Below are positions 9,171 through 17,567 of a stretch of 64,000 nt of DNA, piece after piece. Both the position numbers and the translations under genes were made by a program. Source of the stretch: Methanobacteriota archaeon (GTDB taxonomy: Archaea; Methanobacteriota; Methanobacteria; Methanobacteriales; Methanobacteriaceae). Below the pieces are notes generated by a model that did no database searches, was not told the DNA's origin, and saw only the letters and a program-made list of their open reading frames with translations. Every line of letters starts with the position of its first letter. The stretch's first letter is position 1. The stretch lies in NCBI GenBank assembly GCA_023411115.1, contig JAEYPF010000021.1, positions 62,001 to 126,000 of the forward strand. The letters are read 5' to 3'.

Positions 9171-10466
9171 ATGCCGTCTTTTAGAATACTTGTTGTTGAA
9201 GATGAAAGTATTGTAGCCATGGATATTAAACACAGACTAGAAAGTATGGGTTACATCGTGCCTGCAATTACATCTTCTGGGGAAGAAGCAGTTAAGAAAG
9301 CTGCAGAAACTAATCCAGATTTAGTACTTATGGATATAGTTTTAAAGGGAGAAATGGATGGTATTGATGCTGCCCAGCAAATAAAAGATACTCTCGATAT
9401 CCCAGTTGTATATTTAACAGCTTATTCTGACGAAAGAACCCTTAAAAGGGCTAAAATAACAGGTCCTTTTGGTTATATTATTAAACCATTTGAAGACAGG
9501 GAATTACACAGTGCAATTGAAGTTGCACTCTACAAGCATGAAATGGAAAGTAAATTAAAAGAAAATGAAAAATGGCTTTCTACAACTCTTGAAAGTATAG
9601 GCGATGCCGTAATTACCACGGATAAAGACGGATGCATAACTTTCATGAACCCTATTGCTCAAAAGCTTACAGAGTGGGATCAGGACGAAGCTTTGGGAAA
9701 ACCATTGGAAAGTGTTTTTAAAACTATTGATGAGGAGACGGGTAATCCAATTGAAAGCCCTGTGACTGAAGTGCTTCAAAAAGGTTCTATAACTTATATG
9801 AACGATCATACTCTCCTAGTAACCAAAAATGGGGCTAAAATACCAATCGATGATACCAGCGCCCCAATTAAAGATGATAAAAACAATGCAAATGGTATTG
9901 TACTTGTTTTTCAGGATGTAACTTCACGTAAAAATGCTGAAAAAGAGAAAGAGCAACTTTTAAAAGAAAAAGCTAGAGGGGAACTTTTTAGTTTTCTTTT
10001 AAGTGCTATGCCAGTATTTGCTTCAAATATACCTCCACAAATAAGAAATAACATTGCAAAAAGTTTTGCAGACCGTTTCGAAATAAACATGAAGCCCAGA
10101 TTCAAAGATGGTGCACTGGGTTTAGATGAAAAAAATATGAGTCAGTTAGATATCTTTAATAACTATATTAAATGGATAGAAGGATTTCTCTCTAATTTAG
10201 GTATTGAGGCAGAAAATTTACCAGGTGAGTATAAGAATTGCCTTAAGTTCACAAATTGCCCCTGGGAAAAAGAAGCAGAATACAGTCCCATGTTTTGTCT
10301 TATATGCAGAGTAATCGTCCTGCGTAGCTTTACATGGACATCTATAAAAGGTAATGTTGAGCAAATATCATGTATGGCAGAAGGTTCAAATGATTGTACA
10401 TTTGAATTTATACTATCAAAAGATTGTGTTAATATTAACGGCAATCTTAAATGTAAATCAACCTAA
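9171..10466 (+). CDS. Response regulator with REC, PAS and methanogen output domain
   Basis: A 431-residue signalling protein. The REC domain spans residues 1-120, with acidic Glu10/Asp11, phospho-acceptor Asp55 (LVLMD), Thr of YLTAYSDE and Lys of GYIIKPF. A PAS domain follows at about 130-250 (WLSTTLESIGDAVITTDKDG). The C-terminal part, about 270-430, has LSAMPVFASNIPP, CLKFTNCPW, FCLICRVI and CMAEGSNDCTFEF. I recognise this as the methanogen output domain (MetOD1), which has a Cys-rich 4-vinyl-reductase-like look. There is no DNA-binding domain, so output is probably by protein contact. A KaiC-like ATPase follows 24 bp downstream, and the two probably work together. The cognate kinase is not in the window. 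Confidence 0.85.
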   Translation: MPSFRILVVEDESIVAMDIKHRLESMGYIVPAITSSGEEAVKKAAETNPDLVLMDIVLKGEMDGIDAAQQIKDTLDIPVVYLTAYSDERTLKRAKITGPFGYIIKPFEDRELHSAIEVALYKHEMESKLKENEKWLSTTLESIGDAVITTDKDGCITFMNPIAQKLTEWDQDEALGKPLESVFKTIDEETGNPIESPVTEVLQKGSITYMNDHTLLVTKNGAKIPIDDTSAPIKDDKNNANGIVLVFQDVTSRKNAEKEKEQLLKEKARGELFSFLLSAMPVFASNIPPQIRNNIAKSFADRFEINMKPRFKDGALGLDEKNMSQLDIFNNYIKWIEGFLSNLGIEAENLPGEYKNCLKFTNCPWEKEAEYSPMFCLICRVIVLRSFTWTSIKGNVEQISCMAEGSNDCTFEFILSKDCVNINGNLKCKST

Positions 10467-10490
10467 TTTATATATAAATTTAAAGGAGAT

Positions 10491-11207
10491 ATGACATTGG
10501 AAAGAGTAAAAACAGGTATATCAGTATTAGATCATATCACAGGTGGATTCCCAGCAAGTAGAACAATGCTTGTTACAGGAGATGCAGGTTCAGGTAAAAC
10601 TATATTCGGACTTCATTTTGCAAAAAATAGTTGCGATCAGGGGCTTAAAACAGCGTATATAACCACAGAGGAAGATGCTAATGATCTTAATACTCAAGGT
10701 AACTCTTTCGGATGGAATTTAGAAAAATTCCGGGAAAATGGTCTTTTAAGTTTCATTGAACTGGCAGGAGTCAGGGCCAGGGTAACAGAAGCTGAAATGA
10801 GTATAGATATTGGTACAATGAAGGGTAACTTTGCAAAGATCCTGCAAAATATTCCTGAAGATACTGATGTCGTTATTATAGACAGTCTAGGCAGCTATAC
10901 TGCCAAATTAACACCGTATGAGTTTAGAGATCGTTTTGATCTCCTTGTATATGAACTAAAAAAGAAAAATATCACTGCACTTGTAATACTTGACAGTGCA
11001 ACTTCTCATGAATTCAATGAACTGGCTTTGTTTTCAGTTTATGGTGCTATCAAGCTTATGAAACGTGAAAATCCATATACCGGCCGTAGAGAACGAGTTA
11101 TGGATATTGTAAAAATGAGAAGCACCAAAACACCCACCCAATTTATGACCTATGAAATAAATTCAGGTGGAATTGAGATACTATCCAGTTCAGAATTAGC
11201 TAAATAG
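10491..11207 (+). CDS. KaiC-like RecA-superfamily ATPase
   Basis: A 238-residue single KaiC/RAD55-type domain. It opens with RVKTGISVLDHITGGFPASRTM, the usual KaiC entry, followed by Walker A GDAGSGKT near residue 31, Walker B DVVIIDSLGSY near residue 130, and a late MKRENPYTGRRERVMDIVKMR segment. AAAGGAGAT lies just before the ATG. In archaea such proteins are linked to signal transduction and motility or biofilm control (family knowledge). The 24-bp spacing to the REC-PAS protein makes a two-gene signalling unit likely. Confidence 0.85.
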   Translation: MTLERVKTGISVLDHITGGFPASRTMLVTGDAGSGKTIFGLHFAKNSCDQGLKTAYITTEEDANDLNTQGNSFGWNLEKFRENGLLSFIELAGVRARVTEAEMSIDIGTMKGNFAKILQNIPEDTDVVIIDSLGSYTAKLTPYEFRDRFDLLVYELKKKNITALVILDSATSHEFNELALFSVYGAIKLMKRENPYTGRRERVMDIVKMRSTKTPTQFMTYEINSGGIEILSSSELAK

Positions 11208-11268
11208 ATTTTAATGGATTAGTAGTAAAAATAAAAAAAATAATTTTATTTCTTTATTAAATTTTTAA

Positions 11269-12297
11269 TTACACCCTTTCAATTGCAGCTACAAGTAGTT
11301 TTATGGTATTTTCAATATCATCCAGGCTTACAACTTCAACTGGTGTGTGGATATATCTTGTTGGAACCGATAAAACACCAGTAGGGATTCCTTCACGTGT
11401 AAGGTGAATTGCAGTAGCATCAGTTGTACCACCTTCACTCACTTCAGACTGATATGGTATTCCTTCTTCTTCAGCTGTTTCAATTAGAAGTTTTTTAACT
11501 GTTGGATGAGTTATTAACCCCCTTCCACTTGCATCAGTCAAAATTATTGCTGGTCCTTTATTAATTTTTGCGGGTGCATCTTCTTCTTTAATTCCAGGAT
11601 GGTCTCCTGCTATTGTAACGTCAAGTGCTATTGCTAAATCAGGATTTATTCGAAATGCGGAAGTCCTTGCTCCTTTAAGCCCAACTTCCTCTTGAACTGT
11701 TCCTACTCCATAGATAGTTGCATCACTTTTGACTCTTTTCATGGTTTCAATAAGAACGTAGCAACCTACTCTATTATCAAACGCTTTTCCAGTGACAATG
11801 TTGCCTCTAAGCTGCGAAAATTCATGTTTAATAGTTATAGAATCTCCTATATTGACAATTTTTTCTGCCTCTTCCTTGCTTGAAGCACCTATATCTATGA
11901 ACATATTTTCATATTCAAGTACTTTCTTTCTCTCTGCTGGTTTCATTCTGTGAGGTGGTTTTGCGCCGATTACACCTAGTACTTTACCATTATCAGTGTT
12001 GATGTAAACTTCCTGATTTAAAAGCATCTGGTCATTTATTCCGCCAATTTTTGTAAATTTAACGAATCCTTCTTTGTCTATATATTTTACCATTAGCCCA
12101 ATTTCATCCATATGGGCCGCCAGCATTATCTTTTTTCCATCGTCTTTCCCTTTTTTAACTGCAATTAAATTGCCAAGACCATCAACGTCGATTTCATCTG
12201 CATGGTCTTTCAACTCTCTTTCCATGATTTCTCGGATGTTATCTTCAAAACCTGATACTCCAGATGCATTTGATAGTTCCTTCAATAAATCTTTCAT
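11269..12297 (-). CDS. M42 family metallopeptidase (deblocking or glutamyl aminopeptidase type)
   Basis: Cytoplasmic dinuclear-metal aminopeptidase, 342 residues, of the type that forms tetrahedral TET particles. Metal ligands are visible in family order: His and Asp in AAHMDEIGLM, Asp in AFDNRVGCY, the Glu pair in VQEEVGLKGA, Asp in ALDVTIAGDHPG and the late His in RYIHTPVEVV. The exact substrate (glutamyl, leucyl or a deblocking activity) cannot be read from sequence. GAGGTTAT sits ahead of the ATG at the very edge of repeat copy 2. Confidence 0.92.
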   Translation of the reverse strand: MKDLLKELSNASGVSGFEDNIREIMERELKDHADEIDVDGLGNLIAVKKGKDDGKKIMLAAHMDEIGLMVKYIDKEGFVKFTKIGGINDQMLLNQEVYINTDNGKVLGVIGAKPPHRMKPAERKKVLEYENMFIDIGASSKEEAEKIVNIGDSITIKHEFSQLRGNIVTGKAFDNRVGCYVLIETMKRVKSDATIYGVGTVQEEVGLKGARTSAFRINPDLAIALDVTIAGDHPGIKEEDAPAKINKGPAIILTDASGRGLITHPTVKKLLIETAEEEGIPYQSEVSEGGTTDATAIHLTREGIPTGVLSVPTRYIHTPVEVVSLDDIENTIKLLVAAIERV

Positions 12298-12304
12298 ATA
12301 ATAA

Positions 12305-12545
12305 CCTCAAAAAACTTATTTTTTGGGTTCAGGAAACCTACGGTTTCCTTCAACCTCCAAAACCCCCAAAATATTTTCAAAATTTTGGGGCATGGAAAAA
12401 TTCTACGAATTTTTCCGGTTGCGGAACGGAGCTGTAGAAAAATGCGTAATATTTTTCTACGCGTCAAAAATCTGCGATTTTTGACAGTTCCGCAAACATT
12501 GGAAATCATAGATTTCCAAAGATTTGGAAAATCAATAGATTTTCT
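12305..12545. repeat. Mosaic palindromic repeat, copy 2
   Basis: About 240 bp almost wholly composed of hairpins: GGAAACC TAC GGTTTCC, CCCCAAAAT/ATTTTGGGG, GGAAAAATTC TAC GAATTTTTCC, TAGAAAAAT/ATTTTTCTA, TCAAAAATC TGC GATTTTTGA, GGAAATC ATA GATTTCC and GAAAATC AATA GATTTTC. They are joined by linkers such as CTTCAACCTCC, GGTTGCGGAAC and GACAGTTCCGC. The GTTCAG...CTTCAACCTCC module is at 12327-12358. Short ORFs across it are by-products of the repeat. Confidence 0.85.
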
Positions 12546-12549
12546 TCAA

Positions 12550-12804
12550 CTATTTCATCATTGATTTTATTAGAATCAACAATCCAAGCAGTACAATTAT
12601 AATTGGTCCAGCTTGCTGTCTTATAAAGTCCATAGGTATATATCCCATATTTATAGCATACCAGAGTAAACCAGCTACAATGAAAACGACGCTTATATAT
12701 ATGCCCCATTTATTAATGCTTCGTTTCTTTGTTTCTCTTCTTTCAGTTCTTCCAATTGGTTCATTAATATCTTCTGGCCTGTTTATTTCTATCCTTTCCT
12801 TCAT
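12550..12804 (-). CDS. Small two-helix membrane protein (DUF5668-like)
   Basis: 84 residues: a charged N-terminus of about 30 residues (NRPEDINEPIGRTERRETKK), a membrane segment WGIYISVVFIVAGLLWYAI, a short loop, and a second segment AGPIIIVLLGLLILI ending in a short basic tail. This is the layout of the DUF5668/LiaF N-terminal-like transmembrane region; the function is unknown. Shine-Dalgarno GGGGGATAA precedes the ATG. Monocistronic; its 3' end abuts repeat copy 2. Confidence 0.7.
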   Translation of the reverse strand: MKERIEINRPEDINEPIGRTERRETKKRSINKWGIYISVVFIVAGLLWYAINMGYIPMDFIRQQAGPIIIVLLGLLILIKSMMK

Positions 12805-13097
12805 TGTTATCCCCCTACTATTTATATTTCTATTGTTAAAAATATATTCCCATAAAAGTAATTTATTCGTTCATTTCTGTTCATTTAAACGTGTTCATTA
12901 TAGGAATAAATTTCTTTAAAACTTATTCTTTGTGATCTTTAGATATGAATTGTATTTTAAATTTAACTGTTAAAACCACAGAGGCTATAAATAAAATGTT
13001 TATAAATTAATTAATGTAGAAAATAATAACAGGATTAATATATTTTGACCATTTAATTTGTAATATTATATTTCTGGGTTTAAATTAACTGTTGATG

Positions 13098-13105
13098 TTT
13101 ATATA
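13098..13105 (+). promoter_or_regulatory. Candidate TATA box for the phosphopantoate-beta-alanine ligase operon
   Basis: TTTATATA inside GTTGATGTTTATATATGCC is the classical archaeal box. Transcription would start near 13125-13130, about 75 nt before the chosen start at 13205. The rest of the 12805-13165 gap is AT-rich DNA in which I see no gene. Confidence 0.5.
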
Positions 13106-13204
13106 TGCCATATATTATAAATAACTAATTATAATCATGTATGGAAGAGATAGTCAAGATATTAATTGTTATCGACTTGTAATTTTATGATCGAAGTGAA
13201 AAAT

Positions 13205-13957
13205 ATGATACCAAAGAACCATCCAAGATACCAATCATTACTTTCAAGAGACAAAATTGTAAATGCATATAAATCTGGGATTCTAGCGGATGCAGGAATG
13301 ATAGCCCATGGAAGAGGAGAGGCATTTGATTATTTAATTGGGGAAAAAACGACAAAAGTTGCAGAAAACTCAATAGAAGCTGCTGCTGCGGCTTTAATTC
13401 TTGCAAAAGATCCTGTTATATCTGTAAATGGCAATACTGCAGCCCTTGTTCCAGAACATGTTGTGAATTTAGCAGATATTTTAAATGCAAAAATAGAGAT
13501 AAATCTTTTTTACAGGACACCTGAACGAGTTAAAGCCATCTGGAAAGTTTTAAAAGATCATGGCGCACAAGAAATTCTAGGCACGGAAAATGAAGAGTTT
13601 AAACATATAAACGGCCTGGATAGTCCAAGAGGGAATGTAAGCCCTAAAGGAATGTATAACGCTGATGTAATCTTAGTTCCACTTGAAGATGGAGATAGAA
13701 CAGAGGCACTGGTTAAAATAGGGAAATTCGTAATAGCTATAGATCTGAACCCATTATCACGGACTTCTAAGACTGCATCATTAACTGTGGTTGATAATAT
13801 TACAAGAGCCATACCCTGTCTTATTGATAAAGTAAATAAACTTAAAAACAAGGATCCCGAAGAGCTAAAGGAACTAATTGATAATTTTAACAACTTCAGT
13901 AACCTCAAAGAATCACTAAAAATTATGCTAAATTCTATTGAGGAGTTTGAACAATAA
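13205..13957 (+). CDS. 4-phosphopantoate--beta-alanine ligase (archaeal phosphopantothenate synthetase)
   Basis: Joins phosphopantoate and beta-alanine in the archaeal route to coenzyme A, replacing bacterial PanC. The match runs from the N-terminus: IPKNHPRYQSLLSRDKIV, AGMIAHGRGEAFDYLIGE, ISVNGNTAALVPEH, INLFYRTPERV and VIAIDLNPLSRTSKTASLTVVDNITRA. The frame is open upstream to 13166, but ATG 13205 has GAAGTGA at suitable spacing and gives the usual N-terminus (MIPKNHPRY). It leads a probable operon with UPF0200 and UPF0201 genes (gaps 31 and 18 bp). Confidence 0.9.
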   Translation: MIPKNHPRYQSLLSRDKIVNAYKSGILADAGMIAHGRGEAFDYLIGEKTTKVAENSIEAAAAALILAKDPVISVNGNTAALVPEHVVNLADILNAKIEINLFYRTPERVKAIWKVLKDHGAQEILGTENEEFKHINGLDSPRGNVSPKGMYNADVILVPLEDGDRTEALVKIGKFVIAIDLNPLSRTSKTASLTVVDNITRAIPCLIDKVNKLKNKDPEELKELIDNFNNFSNLKESLKIMLNSIEEFEQ

Positions 13958-13988
13958 AGAATATCACTGAAACATGGAAGATGAAATC

Positions 13989-14549
13989 ATGCAAGTAATT
14001 GGAGTAACAGGGTTACCTGGATCAGGTAAAAGCGTTGTAGCAAGAGTTGCAAAGAATCTAGGAATTAACATAGTAAGAATGGGTGACGTTATAAGGGATG
14101 AAGCAGAAAAAAGAGACGCTGACATTGGAGAAACTGCAGTTAAATTAAGGGAAGAATATGGAAAATATGTGATTGCAGACAGATGCGTAGAACTAATTAA
14201 GGAATATTTAGATGAAAATAAGGAAAATAAGAGCTCAAAATTTATAATTGAAGGCATAAGAAGTCCAGCAGAAGTAAAAATATTTAAAAAAAATTTTAAA
14301 AACTTCAAAGTTATTGCAATTCACTCAAGCCCTAAAACACGTTTTATGAGGTTAAAAAGACGGCAAAGGTCAGATGATTCGAGTAAAGTACCTGAGTTTA
14401 GAAATCGAGATGACAGAGAACTTAAATTTGGAATAGGCAACGTTATAGCTACCTCAGATTACATGATTATAAACGAAGGGCCCATCTGGAAGTTTAAAAA
14501 TTCCATAAGACATATATTAAAAAATGAGTTAAAAGACCCTAAAAAATGA
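13989..14549 (+). CDS. UPF0200 P-loop kinase-like protein
   Basis: Small nucleotide kinase-like protein of about 186 residues. The N-terminus is IGVTGLPGSGKSVVARVAKNLG (Walker A), followed by RMGDVIRDEA, DRCVELI, FIIEGIRSPAEV and RFMRLKRRQRSDD. The archaeal UPF0200 family resembles dephospho-CoA or adenylate kinases, and its substrate is not established. Placement next to a CoA-synthesis gene fits a CoA link, but that is inference. ATG 13989 is preferred over ATG 13974 because GGAAGATG precedes it and it gives the usual MQVIGVTG start. UPF0200 and UPF0201 domains are fused in some archaea, which agrees with their adjacency here. Confidence 0.85.
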   Translation: MQVIGVTGLPGSGKSVVARVAKNLGINIVRMGDVIRDEAEKRDADIGETAVKLREEYGKYVIADRCVELIKEYLDENKENKSSKFIIEGIRSPAEVKIFKKNFKNFKVIAIHSSPKTRFMRLKRRQRSDDSSKVPEFRNRDDRELKFGIGNVIATSDYMIINEGPIWKFKNSIRHILKNELKDPKK

Positions 14550-14567
14550 TTTAGTGGGGATATAAGG

Positions 14568-14948
14568 ATGAACTGTAAATTGTATGCTAAAACAAAATTA
14601 AATCCTACAGAAGATATTGATAAAGTTGTAAAAGCCCTTAAAAACCTGTTTGATTATGATGACATTGAGATAGGGGAAGATTACATTCTTGTTTCTGGCG
14701 AAAAGGAATCAATTGCAGATCTGCGAAAAGATCTAAGGGAAAGGAAAATCCGTGGTGCTGCAAGGAAAATGATGCTAAAAGGAATTGGTATGAATAAAAT
14801 TTGCTTCAAATTAAGTAAACAGGCAGCACTTACTGGAGTACCAAATTTTGTAGAGGATGATCTATCTTCACTTGGAGAAATTGAAGTTGAAATTGAAACA
14901 GATGATACTCACAAATTTATAGACTGGATAGCACCTGAAATTAAATAA
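14568..14948 (+). CDS. UPF0201 family protein
   Basis: 126 residues. Recognisable by CKLYAKTKLNPTEDIDKVVKAL, LRERKIRGAARKMMLKG, CFKLSKQAALTGVPNFV and the acidic end TDDTHKFIDWIAPE. An archaeal family with a possible RNA-binding or nucleotide-related role, not proven. GGGGATATAAGG lies ahead of the ATG. Last gene of the three-gene unit starting at 13205. Confidence 0.85.
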   Translation: MNCKLYAKTKLNPTEDIDKVVKALKNLFDYDDIEIGEDYILVSGEKESIADLRKDLRERKIRGAARKMMLKGIGMNKICFKLSKQAALTGVPNFVEDDLSSLGEIEVEIETDDTHKFIDWIAPEIK

Positions 14949-14991
14949 TTTAGTTTTTAAAATAATAAAAATAAACCTATCAAAATTAGCT

Positions 14992-15075
14992 TTAATCCCC
15001 TAATTCAGCATCTTTAATTAAAAAATAACCACTGTCTTTTTCCCAAATTTTTTCTGATTCAATCACTTCAACCTT
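14992..15075 (-). pseudogene. Remnant of a second copy of the 3' end of the Dph6-like gene
   Basis: Read on minus, 15075-14992 encodes KVEVIESEKIWEKDSGYF, then LIKDAELGD and a stop. This matches the last residues of the intact gene at 15258-15944 (KVIDSEKIWERDSGYF, LIKDAELEDKMN). I count 9 mismatches in 78 aligned bases, several of them silent, so this is a diverged copy of coding sequence and not a recent duplication. It is cut off abruptly at its 5' side by repeat copy 3. No start codon or upstream part remains. Confidence 0.85.
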
Positions 15076-15192
15076 TTTTCAAAAAAAGGATTGATCAAAA
15101 AATCCCTCAAAAAAATCGAAGATTTTTTGGGGTACTAAAATCATAGATTTTCGACTGCCTCGCGAAAAAACTTGTTTTTTCGCTGCGGAAAA
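15072..15192. repeat. Mosaic palindromic repeat, copy 3
   Basis: Hairpins CCTTTTTTCAAAAAAAGG, GGATTGATCAAAAAATCC, AAAAAAATCGAAGATTTTTTT, AAAATCATAGATTTT and GCGAAAAAACTTGTTTTTTCGC follow one another. It sits between the intact Dph6-like gene and the stranded copy of its 3' end, exactly where the second copy is broken. Confidence 0.8.
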
Positions 15193-15257
15193 TGAAAATA
15201 AGTTTAGAACAGCTATTTTAAATTTAAAATCAATATAATTTAAAAAGTATAAAACTA

Positions 15258-15944
15258 TTAATTCATTTTATCTTCTAATTCAGCATCTTTAATTAAAAAA
15301 TAACCACTATCTCTTTCCCATATTTTTTCTGAATCAATAACTTTAATCCTCTTATTAAATATTGGTCCATCTAAAACGAGAGTTTCAGCTTCGCCACCTT
15401 CAAAGCCAATATGTATGTGGTATTTTTTATTTAGTTCAATAATTTCATCAAGAGAAGTTCTATCGATCTTTTTACCAAGCCATGACTCATCAAGTCCTTC
15501 CGCAGCTACACTCGTTATTATAACATCAAATCCAAGTTCAATAATTTCTTCCATATATTCTTCAGGATCTCTGTGCCAGAGAGGTGCACATGATTTAAGC
15601 CCCAGTTTTTCACAGATTGCATCTATCCTTGATTTCTGATAAACAGAAAATAGCGCACCTGAATAGATAGCTTCAATACCTTTATCCTTTAATTCACATA
15701 AAATATGAGTTAGATCCTCTAATTCTTCTTCTTTTATGCCTTTTGTAACTTTTTTTATTAGTGGTATTCCCATTGCTTCGGCTGAAAGCTCTGTAATATG
15801 TATATTTGCAACATGGAACATATAAGAGGCAGGATTATCAGAAAATACAGAAATAAGATATTTCACTTCATGTCCTTCTTTTAAGGCATTATATACTGCC
15901 ATTGTACTGTCTTTACCTCCTGAAAAGAGAACTGCTACTTTCAT
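15258..15944 (-). CDS. Dph6-like PP-loop ATPase (probable diphthine--ammonia ligase)
   Basis: 228 residues. The PP-loop LFSGGKDST lies at residues 6-14 and the family signature GFEGGEAETLVLDGP near 185-200. Dph6 adenylates diphthine on elongation factor 2 and amidates it to diphthamide; the archaeal clade is shorter than eukaryotic Dph6 and its reaction is inferred. Shine-Dalgarno GAGGAATAA overlaps the last codons of the upstream membrane protein gene, so the two are co-transcribed. Downstream lies a broken copy of its own 3' end. Confidence 0.8.
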   Translation of the reverse strand: MKVAVLFSGGKDSTMAVYNALKEGHEVKYLISVFSDNPASYMFHVANIHITELSAEAMGIPLIKKVTKGIKEEELEDLTHILCELKDKGIEAIYSGALFSVYQKSRIDAICEKLGLKSCAPLWHRDPEEYMEEIIELGFDVIITSVAAEGLDESWLGKKIDRTSLDEIIELNKKYHIHIGFEGGEAETLVLDGPIFNKRIKVIDSEKIWERDSGYFLIKDAELEDKMN

Positions 15945-15946
15945 AT

Positions 15947-16750
15947 TTATTCCTCATTCTTTTTGATTATTCTTCCCTTAATATTTCCAAACATGCTAAG
16001 GAGAGTATCTATAAACACACCTGCCAAACCAACAAGCACTCCAATAAATCCACATAAAATCACTATATTAGATTTATCAGGAATTATTGCATTTAATGAG
16101 TTAATTTTATCCTGTGTCGGTCCTTTAACTTCAGTAATTACAGCATTCTGCGATAATTGTTGTGAAATCTGAGTTGTTTTTGCTGCCTCAGCCTGGATAG
16201 ATATATGTACAGTACTGTATTTCACATTTATGGCTGCAATTAGCATCAGCCAATCCTTTAATTTATCAATTTCATCCTGTGGATTGGTTCCATTTTGAAT
16301 TTGAATTTCTATAGTGTCATTTGTAGGAATTTGTGCCGATAAGATGTTTTCATTTGAACTGGGTATACGATTTGGAAGTGAATTTTTCCACCTATCTGAA
16401 AATTGATCTGTTTTTACCGTTATTCCAGATACTTCAACACTTTTAACTCCATCAACCTTCTTTGCATCATTTATAAACTGATTGATGTCAATATTTGTTG
16501 ATACATTTAAATTTAAAGTTTCCAGGTCGCTGGAAGTACTCTGATAAAAAGATGTAGCAATACCTGGAATATCATCCATTATTGGAGATATGAAAAATGC
16601 CCCTCCAATGACACCGACTATAAAACCCATTAATATTACAAATATGAGGTTTTTTTTACCAATAATCGGCGTTAAAAGCGCGGTTGAAAATACAAATACC
16701 ATTAATACTAAAAACAATATTACCATTAATATAACTGCGATAGTTTCCAT
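15947..16750 (-). CDS. Membrane protein with extracytoplasmic domain, unknown
   Basis: 267 residues. Two hydrophobic segments open the protein (VILMVILFLVLMVFVFSTALL; FVILMGFIVGVIGGAFFI), then comes a soluble domain of about 160 residues rich in Asn, Ser and Thr, a third hydrophobic segment near residue 235 (IVILCGFIGVLVGLAGVFI), and a basic tail KGRIIKKNEE. I do not recognise a family. Only 2 bp separate it from the Dph6-like gene. The large outward-facing domain suggests a surface or envelope role (inference). Confidence 0.6.
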   Translation of the reverse strand: METIAVILMVILFLVLMVFVFSTALLTPIIGKKNLIFVILMGFIVGVIGGAFFISPIMDDIPGIATSFYQSTSSDLETLNLNVSTNIDINQFINDAKKVDGVKSVEVSGITVKTDQFSDRWKNSLPNRIPSSNENILSAQIPTNDTIEIQIQNGTNPQDEIDKLKDWLMLIAAINVKYSTVHISIQAEAAKTTQISQQLSQNAVITEVKGPTQDKINSLNAIIPDKSNIVILCGFIGVLVGLAGVFIDTLLSMFGNIKGRIIKKNEE

Positions 16751-17119
16751 GATCCACGTCCTACGGCTATTTGATCTTTGTATTACACTAAGTTTTACCC
16801 TCTGTTGTTATTCCTTTGATTAATCTACATATATCTTTTTTGATACAGGTACTGCTTATTGAAATAACTCATGAAAGAATTTTATTCCTGTGAAAAATCA
16901 TTGAATAATAATTTATCATATTTTATTAGTATATACTAACTATAAAGGTTTTGTTTATAATAAATGTACATTAAAATTGTTATTAAGAGTAAACTAATTC
17001 GTATGATTAATAGTAAAACCTTAATTCATTGATGATCATGCAATATATTATGAACAGCACGGCATCTGCTTTGAATCAATGATCTTCTGATTTAATTTAA
17101 AATTAAAATAGTTGGAACC
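16751..17119. other. Intergenic region without recognised gene
   Basis: About 370 bp of AT-rich DNA. The stretch near 16922-16960 (TTTATTAGTATATACTAACT followed by ATAAAGGTTTTGTTTATAA) loosely resembles the promoter-like box of the 32-39 kb region. No tRNA-like fold or supported ORF was seen. Confidence 0.5.
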
Positions 17120-17533
17120 TTATGCATTTCCAACTATTATTCCGTTAAATAAATTTACATATACCATCTTAGATATGGATCCCTGCTTTAGAGGAACGAT
17201 CCACACATGAACAACGGTATTATTTATAGTAACATTTCCAGGGTTAGGAGTTCCTGCTGTAAATCCCGGATTAGCACCTAAAGCTATATTTTTTGCTACA
17301 TCTGCAGATATCTGAAAGGTTATATTACCAGTCATATTTGTTGAATTATCTGTAGAATTATTGGAAGTTACAGGAGGTGCAGGTGTTTCAACTGGAGTAT
17401 CTGTTATAGATTGATTTTGAACATCCGCATTTGAAGTACCTGTAAATGGATTATATGCATAAATTACAATGCCTAAAAAAATTACACCAATTATTATTAA
17501 AGCCTTTTTTTCCCAGCCAGGTCCTAGATCCAT
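17120..17533 (-). CDS. Membrane-anchored protein with PepSY-like C-terminus
   Basis: About 137 residues. One N-terminal membrane anchor (KALIIIGVIFLGIVIYAY), then a Pro/Thr/Asn-rich linker (VETPAPPVTSNNSTDNSTN), then a small domain with DVAKNIALGANPGFTAG and VVHVWIVPLKQG...VYVNLFNGIIVG that resembles PepSY-type folds. ATG 17533 is preferred to TTG 17545 because GGTGATTT precedes it. Last gene of the five-gene surface operon running down from 22146. Confidence 0.65.
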   Translation of the reverse strand: MDLGPGWEKKALIIIGVIFLGIVIYAYNPFTGTSNADVQNQSITDTPVETPAPPVTSNNSTDNSTNMTGNITFQISADVAKNIALGANPGFTAGTPNPGNVTINNTVVHVWIVPLKQGSISKMVYVNLFNGIIVGNA

Positions 17534-17567
17534 AGAAATCACCAAATTGAACTACGTTGTCATTTTT

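Noticed and set aside
10468..10475. TTTATATA as a separate promoter for the KaiC-like gene
   Set aside because: The start of transcription would fall at or after the Shine-Dalgarno, which the gene clearly has; co-transcription with the regulator fits better.
12294..12509. ORFs across the palindromic repeats (also 6043-6341 and 12506-12709 on minus)
   Set aside because: They follow hairpin sequence, have no Shine-Dalgarno or family pattern, and overlap a better gene at 12550-12804.
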